From Sphingobium quisquiliarum P25 (lineage in GTDB: Bacteria; Pseudomonadota; Alphaproteobacteria; Sphingomonadales; Sphingomonadaceae): a stretch of DNA of 64,000 bases. Location: assembly GCF_000445065.1 (NCBI RefSeq), contig NZ_ATHO01000081.1, forward strand, positions 1-64,000. The letters run 5' to 3'. The notes under the pieces are model-generated. The model was not told where the DNA came from. It was given only the letters and a program-made list of their open reading frames with translations, and made no database searches. Position numbers and translations under genes: made by a program. Numbering within the stretch: position 1 is the stretch's first letter; the number at the start of each line of letters is the position of its first letter. Below are positions 18,016 to 28,056 of the stretch, one piece after another.

Positions 18016-18920
18016 GCGCTGATCCTCCGCCGCGCGATGATGGGGTGCGCATGGTCGTCCGCCAGCCGTGCCACCACATCGGCCAGCGGCTCGATCACCA
18101 CCGCCATCCAATATGCGTTGGCATGCAACAGATTTTGCTCATCGGCCATGATGCCGACATGGCCTGGGAAGAAGACCAGGTCGCCGCGCTGCGACGGAGC
18201 ATCTTCGGGGAGGGGCGAACCGATCCCTTCCCGCTGCAAATCCGTATCGCGCGGTGCGTTGACGCCGCATTGTCCCAGCGCGACCTGCACCAGTCCCGAA
18301 CAGTCCACGCCGCGATGGCCGCGCCCGCCCCAGACATAGGGCTGGCCCAGATAGCGCGTCGCCACCGCAACCCAGTCGCTTTCCAGCGCATCGGAGGCGA
18401 CGGCGTGCCTGCGGTGGATATAGCCGTCGCTGCACATCAGGAAATCGCCCTGCGCCTCTCCCTTGAACAATGCGCCGCCGGGCCAATAGTCGGCAATCGG
18501 CGCCTTTATGTCGGGCGCGCTGAACAGCGGTGCGGTGCCAGCGAAGATGCGGTGGTTCGTTTCCTCGTGCGTGTCCAGGGCCTCGCGGCGGACATAGCCG
18601 ACATAGCCGTCATGGCCGCAAAAGCCCCATGTCCAATCGGTCGTCACGTCCAGCGCATGGAAGCTTTCGCCCCGCAGAAGTTCGCTGACCGCCGTTGCCG
18701 TCGCCGAAGGGGCCGACAGGATCGCTGCGCCCGCCGCGACGCAGGTCAGCTCGACCGCGCGCGCATAATGGGCGGAAAACAGCACCCCCGCCAGCGACAC
18801 ATCGGCAAGGTCCCCGCGCGCGGCATGGATGCGGCTGTCCAGGGTGACGGAGCGGCCATCCAGTTTGAAACGGGTACGTTCAGGCGGTGCCTTACGCTGA
18901 GGAGAAATCGTGGCTTTCAT
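18012..18920 (-). CDS. C40 (NlpC/P60) peptidase with SH3-like N-terminal domain
   Basis: The 302-aa protein has an SH3-like region (about 75-165) and an NlpC/P60 catalytic domain (about 185-300) with GGRGHRGVDCSGLVQ holding the catalytic Cys and FFPGHVGIM the catalytic His. These enzymes cut the stem peptide of peptidoglycan. No signal peptide is visible at the chosen start, so export is unclear. It overlaps the MarR gene by 29 bases and argC by 4. Confidence 0.88.
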   Translation of the reverse strand: MKATISPQRKAPPERTRFKLDGRSVTLDSRIHAARGDLADVSLAGVLFSAHYARAVELTCVAAGAAILSAPSATATAVSELLRGESFHALDVTTDWTWGFCGHDGYVGYVRREALDTHEETNHRIFAGTAPLFSAPDIKAPIADYWPGGALFKGEAQGDFLMCSDGYIHRRHAVASDALESDWVAVATRYLGQPYVWGGRGHRGVDCSGLVQVALGQCGVNAPRDTDLQREGIGSPLPEDAPSQRGDLVFFPGHVGIMADEQNLLHANAYWMAVVIEPLADVVARLADDHAHPIIARRRISA

Positions 18921-19287
18921 CGCGGCCGGTTCCTGCGATGAAATGGTGAAAGGCGTCAAGAAATTCCGCCCCCTTCGGGGTGCGGGTGATGAAAATATTG
19001 CGCCGGTCCGCCGCATCGCGCTCGCGGCGAAGGTAACCCAGCGCCGACAGCTTGTTGAGCGCGCGGGTGATCACCGGCTTGGAAACGTTCAGCGCCTCGG
19101 CCAAACCGCGCACGGTGTGCGGGCCGGCACTGATATAAACCGTCATCATCAGCGCCATCTGACGGTTGGTCAGGTCGGGCTTGCCCGATCGGACATAATC
19201 GACCAGCGTTCGCATCCATTGCCCAAGCTGTTTCAGGCCGGGGCGGTTCAGCTCAGTGGCCATGTCTGGGGAAGATGCGGCGTCCAT
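18892..19287 (-). CDS. MarR-family transcriptional regulator
   Basis: The 131-aa winged-helix protein has the recognition-helix segment LAEALNVSKPVITRALNKL followed by the RRERDAADRRNIFITRT wing. It is the first gene of the overlapping trio and may regulate it; the ligand is unknown. ATG 19287 has GGGGGG just upstream; ATG 19263 is the alternative. It is about 55 bases downstream of the M17 peptidase gene. Confidence 0.87.
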   Translation of the reverse strand: MDAASSPDMATELNRPGLKQLGQWMRTLVDYVRSGKPDLTNRQMALMMTVYISAGPHTVRGLAEALNVSKPVITRALNKLSALGYLRRERDAADRRNIFITRTPKGAEFLDAFHHFIAGTGRDESHDFSSA

Positions 19288-19342
19288 GCCCCCCTAACGC
19301 ACAATGTCTAATGCGGTTGCGTAACGGCATTGTGGCAAATGA

Positions 19343-20746
19343 TCATTTCTGCGCAGCTCCGCCGTAGCGTCTTTGCAGCAGGTGGAAGACGGAACGCAGG
19401 CCCAGCGCTTCGCCGCCCTTGGGCCGTCCCGGACGCGGCGAGGGACGCCATGCGAACGTGTCCAGATGCATCCATTTCGCGTTCTCCGGCACGAAACGCT
19501 TGAGGAACAGCGCGGCGGTGATCGCGCCTGCGAATCCGCCTTCACCGGCATTGTTGATGTCGGCAATGTCCGATTTCAGCATTTCGGCATAGCCGTCCCA
19601 CAGCGGCAAGCGCCAGCAGGGGTCATCGGCCGCCTTGCCCGCTTCCTCCATCTCCGCCGCCAGCGCATCGTCGTTGGTGAAGAGGGCGGGCAGATCCGGC
19701 CCGACCGCGACCCGCGCCGCGCCGGTCAAGGTCGCATAGTCGATGATCAACTCCGGCTCGTCCTCTCCCGCCAGCGCCAGCGCGTCGCCCAGCACCAGGC
19801 GGCCTTCCGCGTCGGTATTGCCGATCTCCACAGTCAGCCCCTTGCGGCTGCGCAATATGTCGCCGGGGCGGAAGGCGCTGCCCCCCACGGCATTTTCAGC
19901 GGCGGGGATCAGCATGTGCAGCCGGACGGCCAGGCCTGAACCCATGATCAGGCGCGCCAGGGCCAGCGCGTGGGCAGCGCCCCCCATGTCCTTCTTCATC
20001 AGGCGCATCGCCGAAGACGGCTTGATGTCCAGCCCGCCGCTGTCGAAGCATATGCCCTTGCCAACGATCGCAAGGCGCGGGTGCGACGGATCGCCCCAGC
20101 GAAGCTCGATCAGGCGCGGCGCGAAGGCTTTGTCCGCAGCGCGGCCGACCGCGTGGATCATGGGGAAGCCCTGTTCCAGCGCATCGCCTTTTGTCACGGT
20201 CAGGGTAGCGCCGAACTCGTCCGCGACCTTGCGGGCGGCCTCTTCAAGCTGGGGAGGGCCCATGTCGGCGGCAGGTGTGTTCACCAGATCGCGGACAAGC
20301 GCAACGGCTTGCGCAAGCCTTACGGCGGCGTCGATCTTCGCCACTTCCCCCGTCAGCAATATGCGCGGGCCGGATGCGGCGTCATCCTTGCGGTAGCGGT
20401 CGAAGCGATATTGGGCGGTCAGCCAGCCAAGCATCGCCGGGCCTGCCTGCGCATCCGCAAGGCGATAGTGCCCCTCAGGCAGCACCTCCGCCAGCTTGGC
20501 CAGGCACCATGCGCCCAGTTCCGCATGATTGGCCACGCCCGCGACGACCGACCAATCTCCGGCGCTTTCGCCCGGTACGATCGCATGTTCATAGCCTTTT
20601 CCGCTGAACTTCTGCGCCGCGATGACGGCCCAGACGCGATCGGGCTGCGCCGCCAGCCATGTTTCGAAGCTTCCAGCATCCACAATCTGGATCATATGGG
20701 CTGGCTGGTTGTTATCGGCTTTGATCAGGTCGGAAAACTGCGTCAT
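19343..20746 (-). CDS. Leucyl aminopeptidase (M17) family protein
   Basis: The 467-aa di-zinc aminopeptidase shows the signature NTDAEGRLVLGDAL. It also has KGICFDSGGLDIKPSS and MKKDMGGAA, which provide the metal and catalytic Lys/Arg ligands, and LIDYATLTGAARVAVG. The N-terminal domain is divergent, so I give no symbol. It cytoplasmically degrades peptides. The ATG at 20746 lacks a clear ribosome site. Confidence 0.92.
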   Translation of the reverse strand: MTQFSDLIKADNNQPAHMIQIVDAGSFETWLAAQPDRVWAVIAAQKFSGKGYEHAIVPGESAGDWSVVAGVANHAELGAWCLAKLAEVLPEGHYRLADAQAGPAMLGWLTAQYRFDRYRKDDAASGPRILLTGEVAKIDAAVRLAQAVALVRDLVNTPAADMGPPQLEEAARKVADEFGATLTVTKGDALEQGFPMIHAVGRAADKAFAPRLIELRWGDPSHPRLAIVGKGICFDSGGLDIKPSSAMRLMKKDMGGAAHALALARLIMGSGLAVRLHMLIPAAENAVGGSAFRPGDILRSRKGLTVEIGNTDAEGRLVLGDALALAGEDEPELIIDYATLTGAARVAVGPDLPALFTNDDALAAEMEEAGKAADDPCWRLPLWDGYAEMLKSDIADINNAGEGGFAGAITAALFLKRFVPENAKWMHLDTFAWRPSPRPGRPKGGEALGLRSVFHLLQRRYGGAAQK

Positions 20747-20885
20747 GCCATGAACTCTGAACAATGGCGGCAAGGTTGGGAAGCGGAATTTTCGTCGCTG
20801 GGAAGGCTCATCATGACGGCTGGGCCTTTGCCAACTGCGCTCGCCGGGTCTAAATTGGAACCACGGGTAAAAAAGGAGAAAAGCG

Positions 20886-21089
20886 ATGATGCATAGCGAA
20901 GACAGCCGTTTACAGGCGCTGCGCGCCCGCGCTTACGCCTTGGCCGAAAGCGGGCGCTTCGATGGCGCCCATGCCGTGGAGCAGGCGCTGGTGGCGGAAG
21001 GCTGGCCCAACGCCGCCGCCGCGCTGCAAAGCAGCTATACGCGCAAGGCGATCAGCGAGCGCTGTCTGGCGGCGGCCAAAGCGCATTGA
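20886..21089 (+). CDS. Conserved 67-aa hypothetical protein
   Basis: A small helical protein (LQALRARAYALAESGRFDGA, then EQALVAEGWPNAAAAL) with an excellent ribosome site, AAGGAG, seven bases before ATG. The function is unknown. Its stop overlaps a TTG that can start the next frame, so the two are probably cotranscribed. It is divergent from the M17 peptidase. Confidence 0.72.
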   Translation: MMHSEDSRLQALRARAYALAESGRFDGAHAVEQALVAEGWPNAAAALQSSYTRKAISERCLAAAKAH

Positions 21090-21934
21090 GCACCGCATCG
21101 ATGTTGCTGACGGGGCCGCTCGCTGGAGCGGCCCTGCTGCTGTGCGCCTGTTCTCCCTCCAGCCAGAATGAAGCCAAGGGTCAGGATGGTGCCGCGGATG
21201 TCGCCACCACCAATTTCCTCAACCGCATGGCGGGAGCGGAAGCGCCGCGCCCTGCACCGGCCAAGCCGTTCGAGCAGTCGGAAAAGACCGAATTGCTGGA
21301 ATTCCTCTATGCCTGGCCCGCTCAGGTGTCTGCCGTGCCTGACCTTGCGGCCAAGCTGCGCAAGGACATGACGGAGGGGAAGGCCGACGCATTGAAGATG
21401 GCGGAGCAGGACCGGAAGGGGGCGCGTCAGTCGGGCTTTCCTTTTCACGCGCATAGCCTGGAAACCCGCTGGACGGTGACGGCGGACACGCCGCGCTTTC
21501 TGGCGCTGCAATCGACCAACTATAGCTATACGGGCGGCGCACATGGGATGACGGCTTACAAGGCCCTGTTATGGGACAAGGCGCGCCGCCGGGAAACCAG
21601 CTTTCCGGCGCTGATGACATCAGAGGCCGCATTCGCCGCTGCGATTCGCGACCGCTTTTGTGACGAATTGGACAAGGCACGGGCGGAGAAGCGTGGCGAA
21701 CCTGTCACGCGAGGCGGGGACGATCCCTTCTCCGACTGCATCGATCCGATGAAGGAAGTGCTGACGCCCGCGTCGAAGGGCGGCAAGCTGATCGAAGGGG
21801 TCACCGTGATGATCAGCCCCTACAGCGCCGGTCCTTATGCGGAAGGAAGCTATGAAGTGTTCCTGCCGGTGGACGCCGCGATGCGCAAGGCGATCAAGAC
21901 GGAATATCAGGACGCTTTCGCCGCGCCGGGGTAA
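21086..21934 (+). CDS. DUF3298/DUF4163-type lipoprotein
   Basis: The 282-aa protein has a lipoprotein-like N-terminus (ALLLCACS). It continues with DUF4163/RsiV-like features: YSYTGGAHGMTAYKALLWD and a C-terminal DUF3298 segment with ISPYSAGPYAEGSYEVFLP. Such proteins occur as peptidoglycan- or lysozyme-related envelope proteins; the function here is unknown. The start is uncertain: TTG 21086 overlapping the previous stop, or ATG 21101 directly before the signal peptide. Confidence 0.78.
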   Translation: MSTASMLLTGPLAGAALLLCACSPSSQNEAKGQDGAADVATTNFLNRMAGAEAPRPAPAKPFEQSEKTELLEFLYAWPAQVSAVPDLAAKLRKDMTEGKADALKMAEQDRKGARQSGFPFHAHSLETRWTVTADTPRFLALQSTNYSYTGGAHGMTAYKALLWDKARRRETSFPALMTSEAAFAAAIRDRFCDELDKARAEKRGEPVTRGGDDPFSDCIDPMKEVLTPASKGGKLIEGVTVMISPYSAGPYAEGSYEVFLPVDAAMRKAIKTEYQDAFAAPG

Positions 21935-21940
21935 GCTGCC

Positions 21941-23311
21941 TCAACGGGTGGCGGGCACGCCGTAAAGGTCGTGCTCGTCGGCATCTTCGATCAGGACGTC
22001 GAAAATGTCCCCGGCCTTTCGTCCTTCCCCGGCATCGCGCAGGAAGACATTGCCGTCGATCTCCGGCGCATCCGCCTGGCTGCGGCCCGTCGCGCCGATC
22101 GCGCCATCCTCGTCCGCTTCCCCGACCTCATCCAGGATGACGGGGATCACGCAGCCAACCTTTGCGCTGAGCTTCGCGGCGCTGATCGCGGCGGTCCGTT
22201 CCATGATCCGCTGGTAGCGTTCCTCCTTCACCTCTTCGGGCACCGCGCCGGGCAGGCCGTTCGCGGCCGCGCCTTCGACCGGCTCGAACCGGAAAGCGCC
22301 GACCCGGTCAAGCTGCGCTTCGTCCAGCCATTCGAGCAGATATTGGAAATCCTGCTCCGTCTCGCCGGGGAAGCCGACGACGAAGGACGACCGGATGGCG
22401 ATATCCGGGCAGATCGACCGCCAGTTGCGGATGCGGTCCAGCACCTTGGCTTCATTGGCCGGGCGCTTCATCGCCTTGAGCACATTGGGCGAGGCGTGCT
22501 GGAACGGTATGTCCAGATAGGGCGTCAGCAGCCCCTCCGCCATCAGCGGGATGACCTGATCCACATGCGGATAGGGATAGACATAATGCAGCCGCACCCA
22601 TGGCGGCGTGCCATCGGCGGTGCGCAGCTGGCCAAGCTCCCGCGCCAGATCGGTCATGTGGGCGCGGACATCACGCCCCTTCCACGACCGGCTCTCATGC
22701 CGTGTATCGACTCCATAGGCCGAGGTGTCCTGGCTGATGACCAGCAGTTCCTTCGTCCCCGCCTGCACCAGCTTTTCCGCCTCGCGCAGCACCGCGTCCA
22801 CGCGCCGCGACACGAGGTCGCCCCGGATCGACGGGATGATGCAGAAGGAGCAGCGGTGGTTGCAGCCCTCGGAAATCTTGAGATAGCTGTAATGGCGCGG
22901 CGTCAGTTTCAGCCCGCCTTCGGGCACCAGGTCGACAAAGGCGTTGGGCACCGGCGGCGATGCTTCATGCACCGCATTCACCACCGCCTCATATTGATGC
23001 GCGCCGGTCACGGCCAGCACCTGTGGGAATTTCTGGCGGATCAGTTCCGCCTCATTGCCCATGCAGCCCGTGACGATTACGCGGCCATTTTCGGCGATGG
23101 CTTCCCCGATCGCCTCCAGCGATTCTTCCTTGGCCGAATCAAGGAAGCCGCAGGTGTTCACGAGCACGACGTCCGCGCCCGCATAGTCGGCCGACATCTG
23201 ATAGCCGTCGGACCGCAGCTTGGTCAGGATGCGCTCGCTGTCGACCAGTGCCTTGGGACAGCCCAGCGACACCATGCCGACCTTCGGCGCTTCGGGAATT
23301 TTGGTTGCCAT
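21941..23311 (-). CDS. rimO: Ribosomal protein S12 methylthiotransferase RimO
   Basis: This radical-SAM enzyme adds a methylthio group to Asp89 of S12. The 456-aa protein has an N-terminal UPF0004 domain ([35 protein letters not shown], the three Cys for the auxiliary cluster), the radical-SAM motif [15 protein letters not shown] and a C-terminal TRAM domain. ATG 23311 is chosen. It is the last gene of a minus-strand run serS-surE-channel-rimO. Confidence 0.97.
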   Translation of the reverse strand: MATKIPEAPKVGMVSLGCPKALVDSERILTKLRSDGYQMSADYAGADVVLVNTCGFLDSAKEESLEAIGEAIAENGRVIVTGCMGNEAELIRQKFPQVLAVTGAHQYEAVVNAVHEASPPVPNAFVDLVPEGGLKLTPRHYSYLKISEGCNHRCSFCIIPSIRGDLVSRRVDAVLREAEKLVQAGTKELLVISQDTSAYGVDTRHESRSWKGRDVRAHMTDLARELGQLRTADGTPPWVRLHYVYPYPHVDQVIPLMAEGLLTPYLDIPFQHASPNVLKAMKRPANEAKVLDRIRNWRSICPDIAIRSSFVVGFPGETEQDFQYLLEWLDEAQLDRVGAFRFEPVEGAAANGLPGAVPEEVKEERYQRIMERTAAISAAKLSAKVGCVIPVILDEVGEADEDGAIGATGRSQADAPEIDGNVFLRDAGEGRKAGDIFDVLIEDADEHDLYGVPATR

Positions 23312-23373
23312 GATCGGCGCGCACATAGTGATTTTCGGGGGCCATGTCACCAATAGCCTTTGTTGCGGCGGAG

Positions 23374-24432
23374 TCAGGCGGGATTGTGCGGTCCGTCATG
23401 CTCCACGCCCGCCACGATCTCGATGATCATGTCGCCGCTCTGCAACTGCGCGGCACCGGGTTCCCAAAAGCCGATGACCTGCGTTCCGCGATAGATGCGC
23501 ACGCCCAGCCCCGTTCGTATCGCCGACAGCGGCCCGCCGACCTCTTCGGGCATGACGCATCGCTCGTGCAGACGCACCTGTCCTCCCGTAGCGGCAAGGT
23601 CGGCCATATAGTCGGCGATGTGCGGCCCGCTGGTGCTGCCCGCCAGCAGCAGCCCGGCAAAGCTGACCGGATTGATCACGGTCGTCGCCCCCGCCTGGCG
23701 CGCGGGCAGTTCATTATCCTCGTTGCGCACCACGATGCTGATCGGCAGGCGCGGCGCGAGATGGCGGGCGGTCAGCGTGATCAGGATCGACGTGTCGTCC
23801 CGTCCCGCCGAAACGATCAGCGTCCGCGCGCGATGGACCGCCACGTCCTTCAACGTCCGGTCGCGCGTGGAATCGCCGCACATGACGTTACAGCCCAGAT
23901 CTTCCGCCTGGATCAGGGCCTTTTCATCCGGGTCCACGACGACGATCTCGCGCGGATCGACGCCCCGCGCCAGCAGCTCATGCACCGCTTCGCTGCCGCT
24001 GGTGCCAAAGCCGGTCACGATGATGTGATTGTGCAGATCGGCCTGAATGCGAGCCATGCGCCACCTGTAGAGGATGTTGCGGAAAAACAGATTATAGGCC
24101 GTGCCAAGGAATATCAGCCATACGAACAGCCGGATCGGCGTGACCAGCAATGCTTCGAACAGCCGGGCTTCCGGGCTGACCGGCACGATGTCGCCATAGC
24201 CCACGGTCGTCACCGTCACGGTGGTGAAGTAGAGCACGTCGATGAAGCTGATCCGGCCGTCCAGATTGTCCTTGAGGCCGTCGCGACCCACCCAGTGGAT
24301 CGCCAGCACCACCGCCACCAGGCCGAACACCAGCGCCACGCGCCAGGCAAGGTCCGCCCAGACCGGCATGGATGACCTGCGCCTGAGGAAGCCGGTCATG
24401 GCCAGCGGCGGGCGCATCGGCGTGATCCTCAT
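23374..24432 (-). CDS. Potassium channel protein with RCK/TrkA domains
   Basis: The 352-aa protein has an N-terminal hydrophobic helix, the pore with selectivity filter TTVGYGD near residue 75, and a second membrane helix. A TrkA-N (RCK) Rossmann domain follows, beginning [13 protein letters not shown], then a TrkA-C-like domain. It is a two-helix ligand-gated K+ channel of the MthK/Kch type. ATG 24432 has no strong ribosome site. It is downstream of surE in the same orientation. Confidence 0.9.
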   Translation of the reverse strand: MRITPMRPPLAMTGFLRRRSSMPVWADLAWRVALVFGLVAVVLAIHWVGRDGLKDNLDGRISFIDVLYFTTVTVTTVGYGDIVPVSPEARLFEALLVTPIRLFVWLIFLGTAYNLFFRNILYRWRMARIQADLHNHIIVTGFGTSGSEAVHELLARGVDPREIVVVDPDEKALIQAEDLGCNVMCGDSTRDRTLKDVAVHRARTLIVSAGRDDTSILITLTARHLAPRLPISIVVRNEDNELPARQAGATTVINPVSFAGLLLAGSTSGPHIADYMADLAATGGQVRLHERCVMPEEVGGPLSAIRTGLGVRIYRGTQVIGFWEPGAAQLQSGDMIIEIVAGVEHDGPHNPA

Positions 24433-24541
24433 GGGCGGCAACGCGCCGATGCCGCGTCCATGTGCAGGCCGGAAAGGAAGGGGCGGGGCATTCGCGCCAC
24501 CCTAATGCAGCCCGGCCACGCTTTCCATCCCCGCCAGCGGG

Positions 24542-25306
24542 TCAGAGGCCGAAGGCCTGCGCCGTCGCGGCCAGCGCGCTGTCCTGCGTCAGGTCGTAAT
24601 GCAGCGGGGTCACCGTCACATATCCATCGGCGATGGCGGCAAGGTCGCTGCCTTCGGGCACGGCGGCGCTGCTGCCAAGGCCGAACCAGTAATAGCGGTA
24701 GCCGCGCGGGTCCGTTCCCTCCACAATGTGCGTGCGGCCCACATCATGGAAGCCCTGCCGGGCGACGCGGATGCCCTTGACCTCATCCGGGTCGATCGCG
24801 GGGAAGTTGACGTTGAACAGCATGCGCGGACTGGCGGGCATCGCGATCAGCGGGCGCAGCACCTTTTCGCCCCAGGCGCTGGCGGCGGCGAAAGGCACGC
24901 TGTCCGCCATGCCTTCCCGCGCATAAACCTGGCTGAGCGCGATGGACTTCATGCCGGAGATCGCGCCTTCCATCGCAGCCGACACGGTGCCCGAATAGGT
25001 TACGTCCTCCGCCAGGTTGGCGCCCCGGTTGACGCCGGACAGGATCAGGTCGGGGCGGCAATCCTTCATCAGGTGACCGACTGCCATCATCACCGCATCG
25101 GTCGGCGTGCCGGTGACGCTATAATGCTTGTCGCCATGCTTGCGAATGCGCAGGGGGCGGGTCAGCGTCAGGCTGTGCCCGGCGCCTGATTGCTCCTCGC
25201 TCGGCGCGACGATCCAGATATCGTCCGACAGGGTGCGCGCAATATCCTCCAGCACCTTGAGGCCAGGCGCATGCACGCCATCATCATTGGTGAGCAGGAT
25301 GCGCAT
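24542..25306 (-). CDS. surE: 5'/3'-nucleotidase SurE
   Basis: The 254-aa protein opens MRILLTNDDG, the metal-binding DD of SurE. It continues with VAPSEEQSGAGHSLT, SGVNRGANLAEDVTYSGTV and FNVNFP. It dephosphorylates nucleoside monophosphates and is linked to stationary-phase survival. It starts seven bases after the serS stop, and the terminal serS codons contain its GGAGG, so the two genes are translated as a pair. Confidence 0.96.
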   Translation of the reverse strand: MRILLTNDDGVHAPGLKVLEDIARTLSDDIWIVAPSEEQSGAGHSLTLTRPLRIRKHGDKHYSVTGTPTDAVMMAVGHLMKDCRPDLILSGVNRGANLAEDVTYSGTVSAAMEGAISGMKSIALSQVYAREGMADSVPFAAASAWGEKVLRPLIAMPASPRMLFNVNFPAIDPDEVKGIRVARQGFHDVGRTHIVEGTDPRGYRYYWFGLGSSAAVPEGSDLAAIADGYVTVTPLHYDLTQDSALAATAQAFGL

Positions 25307-25313
25307 GGATAAC

Positions 25314-26597
25314 CTAACCTCCGTTGGGGTTGAGCTTCGTGATCCCGCCCATATACGGCGCCAGCACGGCGGGCACGATGACGCTGCCATCCTCCTGCTG
25401 GTAATTTTCCAGCACCGCGACCAGCGTCCGCCCGACCGCCAGTCCCGATCCGTTCAGCGTGTGCAGGAAACGCGTCTGCTTCTCACCCTCCGGCCGGTAG
25501 CGCGCATTCATGCGCCGGGCCTGGAAATCGCCGCAGTTCGAGACGGAGCTGATTTCGCGGTAGGTCTGCTGGCTCGGCAGCCAGACCTCCAGATCATAGG
25601 TTTTGGCGGCGGAAAAGCCCATGTCGCCGGTGCACAGCAGCATCTTGCGATAGGGCAGTTCCAGCGCCTGCAATATGCCTTCGGCCGCCGCGCACATCCG
25701 CTCATGCTCCGCCGCCGATTCATCGGGCGCGCAGATGGCGACCAGTTCCACCTTCTCGAACTGATGCTGGCGGATGAAGCCGCGCGTGTCGCGCCCCGCC
25801 GACCCCGCTTCCGACCGGAAACAGGGGGTCAGCGCCGTCAGCCGCAGCGGCAGATGGTCCACCGGGACGATCTGCTCTCGGACAAGGTTGGTCAGGCTGA
25901 CCTCCGCCGTCGGGATCAGCCAGCGGCCATCGGTCGTGCGGAAAAGATCCTCGGCGAATTTCGGCAACTGCCCGGTGCCGAACAGTGCTTCGTCGCGCAC
26001 CAGCAAGGGCGGATTGACTTCCTCATAGCCATTTTCGCCCGTTTGCCGGTCCAGCATATATTGGGCGAGCGCGCGATGCAGCCGCGCCATCGGTCCGCGC
26101 AATGCGGCGAAACGCGCACCCGACAAAGCGGCCGCGCCTTCAAAGTCCAGTCCTAACGCCGGGCCGAAATCCGCATGGTCCTGCGGCGCGAAACCGAAAT
26201 CGCGTGGCGTGCCCCAGCGGGCGATCTCGACATTATCCGCCTCGTCCTGGCCGCCGGGCACATCGGCGGCCGGGATGTTGGGCAGGGCGGCCAGAAGCGC
26301 TTGCAACTGATCGTCCAGCGCGCGGTCTTCATTTTCCAGCGCGGGCATGCGCTCCTTGAGCGACGCGACTTCCGCCTTCAGCGCCTCTGCCTTGGCAACA
26401 TCCTTGGCCGCCATCGCCTGACCGATCGCCTTGCTCAATTCGTTGCGGCGCGCCTGGCCCTGCTGCAACTCCGTCTTGATCGCGCGGCTGCGTTCGTCGA
26501 GCGGCAGGATTTCCGCGCTCTGCGGAGCCATGCCGCGCCGGGCGAGGCCAGCGTCGAAAGCAGCGGGATTTTCACGGATGAAGCGGATGTCGTGCAT
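25314..26597 (-). CDS. serS: Seryl-tRNA synthetase
   Basis: The 427-aa class II synthetase has an N-terminal tRNA-binding coiled coil (about 30-100). Motif 2 is visible at [24 protein letters not shown] and motif 3 at [20 protein letters not shown]. The start [11 protein letters not shown] is the usual SerS N-terminus. It is the first gene of the serS-surE-channel-rimO run. Confidence 0.98.
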   Translation of the reverse strand: MHDIRFIRENPAAFDAGLARRGMAPQSAEILPLDERSRAIKTELQQGQARRNELSKAIGQAMAAKDVAKAEALKAEVASLKERMPALENEDRALDDQLQALLAALPNIPAADVPGGQDEADNVEIARWGTPRDFGFAPQDHADFGPALGLDFEGAAALSGARFAALRGPMARLHRALAQYMLDRQTGENGYEEVNPPLLVRDEALFGTGQLPKFAEDLFRTTDGRWLIPTAEVSLTNLVREQIVPVDHLPLRLTALTPCFRSEAGSAGRDTRGFIRQHQFEKVELVAICAPDESAAEHERMCAAAEGILQALELPYRKMLLCTGDMGFSAAKTYDLEVWLPSQQTYREISSVSNCGDFQARRMNARYRPEGEKQTRFLHTLNGSGLAVGRTLVAVLENYQQEDGSVIVPAVLAPYMGGITKLNPNGG

Positions 26598-26687
26598 GGG
26601 TCAGCCCTATGCCGTTCCGCGTTGAACCGCGCAACCCTGCGCGCCGATGTCCGTTGACAGGGCGGCAGACAGAGAAAGGAGCCTTCG

Positions 26688-27125
26688 ATGTGGATCGATC
26701 ATGATGCGATGGTACTGGTTGCGGACGGACGCAAGATGCTGTTCTTTCGGAACAAGGGCGACCGCTTTGCTCCCAATCTCGAAGCGGAGACCGTCAAGTT
26801 GCAGGATAATCCCGCCGACCGGGACCAGTCATCAGACCTGTCGGGCCAGGCGCCCTCGACCATCGGGGGGCAGGCGACGATGGGCAAGACCGACTATCAT
26901 GCCCAGGAAGAAGCGCGCTTCGCCGCCGAAGCGACCGACCTGTTGAAGCAACGCGCTCTGGCGAACGAGTTTGAAAAGCTGATCGTGGTGGCTCCGCCAG
27001 CAGCGCTTGGCGAGATGCGCAAACATTATCACAAGGAAGTGCAAAGCCGTCTGGTGGGAGAGATCGCCAAGGACCTTGCCAACCATCCCGTGCCGGAGAT
27101 TGAACGGATCATCGCCCAAAGCTGA
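26688..27125 (+). CDS. Host attachment family protein (Host_attach)
   Basis: The 145-aa protein begins MWIDHDAMVLVADGRKMLFFRN and has LIVVAPPAALGEMRKHYH, matching the host-attachment/baeRF-like domain related to archaeal release factor folds. The role is unproven; the name comes from a plant-associated homologue. AAAGGAG precedes the ATG. It ends at a strong terminator shared with the convergent repeat protein. Confidence 0.85.
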   Translation: MWIDHDAMVLVADGRKMLFFRNKGDRFAPNLEAETVKLQDNPADRDQSSDLSGQAPSTIGGQATMGKTDYHAQEEARFAAEATDLLKQRALANEFEKLIVVAPPAALGEMRKHYHKEVQSRLVGEIAKDLANHPVPEIERIIAQS

Positions 27126-27150
27126 ACCGGCGCGGGTCGAAAATGACAAA

Positions 27151-27179
27151 GGGGCGGCTCCGCTGGGGCCGCCCCTTTT
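27151..27179 (+). terminator. Rho-independent terminator after the host-attachment gene
   Basis: GGGGCGGC pairs with GCCGCCCC across a 9-nt loop and is followed by TTTT. AAA before the stem gives a partial T-run for the convergent minus-strand gene, so it may act in both directions. Confidence 0.85.
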
Positions 27180-27198
27180 GTTCATGCGTCTCGCCGTG

Positions 27199-28056
27199 TC
27201 AGGCGGCTTGCGCCTTCCGCTCGGCAAAGCGCCGCCGGGCCACCAATGCCACGGCCGCCGCGCCGAACAGCAGAACCATCGGCGGCGCGGGAACATCCGT
27301 CCCGCCCGTGCTGGTCGATGTACCGCCTGAGGTGCTCGATGAACTGGACGTCGAGCTGCTGGTGGAGGAGCTGGACGAGGTGGACGAAGAGGTCGAGCTG
27401 GAAGTGGACGAGGAAGAACTGCTCGTCACATTGCCGCTCGACGTCGACACATTACCGCTGGACGTGGAAACGTTACCACTCGACGTAGAGACATTGCCGC
27501 TGGACGTAGAGACATTTCCGCTGGAGGTGGACACGCCGCCGGTCGATGTCGAAACGCCGCCGGTGGACGTGGACACGCCGCCCGTCGAGGTGGAAACGCC
27601 CCCCGTGGTCGAGCTTGTGGAACTGCTGATGCCGCCGGTCGAACTGCTGGTAGAGGAGATCACGATCGATCCGCCGCCTCCGCCGCCGCTACCCCCGAAG
27701 AAGCCGCCGATGAAGCCGCCGCCGCCGAAGGCAGGTCCTCCCGCCATCACCACCGGAGCGCCGCCGCCGCCCCCCGACATCACCGGCATCTCGCTTGCCA
27801 CCATGGGGGGAGGCAGCGGCACCGGCGGGGCCTGGGTCGTTACGGTGATGGTCTGCGGGGCGCAGGAGGTGACGGTCTTCACCACCTTGCGCTTCACTGG
27901 CCGGGTGACATGGCGCCGCGGAGCGGCCTTCGCGCTCTTGTTGCTGTGGACCCCCGCGGGACGAGCGCTTTCCGCGACATGAACCGCACCGCCGCCGATC
28001 AAGGCTCCGCCGCAGGTGCATGCGCATAATTTAGCCAATGCCATCCGTACCGACAT
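27199..28056 (-). CDS. Exported Ser/Thr/Gly-repeat protein with PEP-CTERM-like tail
   Basis: The 285-aa protein has a hydrophobic N-terminal signal (ALAKLCACTCGGALIGGG) and a basic stretch. It then has a Gly-rich section, four STSTGGV/STSSGNV-like heptads changing into five STSSGNV heptads, and a long Ser/Thr tract. The tail is TDVPAPP, a hydrophobic helix and RRR, the architecture of exosortase-sorted proteins, although the motif is VPAP rather than VPEP. It is probably exported and heavily decorated at the Ser/Thr residues. No exosortase is in the window. The start MSVRMALAK has only a weak GGA upstream. Confidence 0.78.
   Translation of the reverse strand: MSVRMALAKLCACTCGGALIGGGAVHVAESARPAGVHSNKSAKAAPRRHVTRPVKRKVVKTVTSCAPQTITVTTQAPPVPLPPPMVASEMPVMSGGGGGAPVVMAGGPAFGGGGFIGGFFGGSGGGGGGSIVISSTSSSTGGISSSTSSTTGGVSTSTGGVSTSTGGVSTSTGGVSTSSGNVSTSSGNVSTSSGNVSTSSGNVSTSSGNVTSSSSSSTSSSTSSSTSSSSSTSSSTSSSSSTSGGTSTSTGGTDVPAPPMVLLFGAAAVALVARRRFAERKAQAA
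27428..27595. repeat. Eight tandem 21-bp units inside the Ser/Thr-repeat protein gene
   Basis: Units beginning ACATTGCCGCT, ACGCCGCCGGT and similar follow each other every 21 bases. They fall into two groups that encode the STSSGNV and STSTGGV heptads. The repeat is in frame and therefore prone to length change by slippage without frameshift. Confidence 0.85.

Noticed and set aside
21971-23356. A 461-codon plus-strand frame opposite rimO
   Set aside because: Antisense shadow; the three cluster cysteines and radical-SAM motif are on the minus strand.
27428-27595. Tandem repeats considered as a CRISPR array
   Set aside because: Units are contiguous 21-bp, have no spacers and are in frame in a Ser/Thr-rich protein; no cas genes are present.
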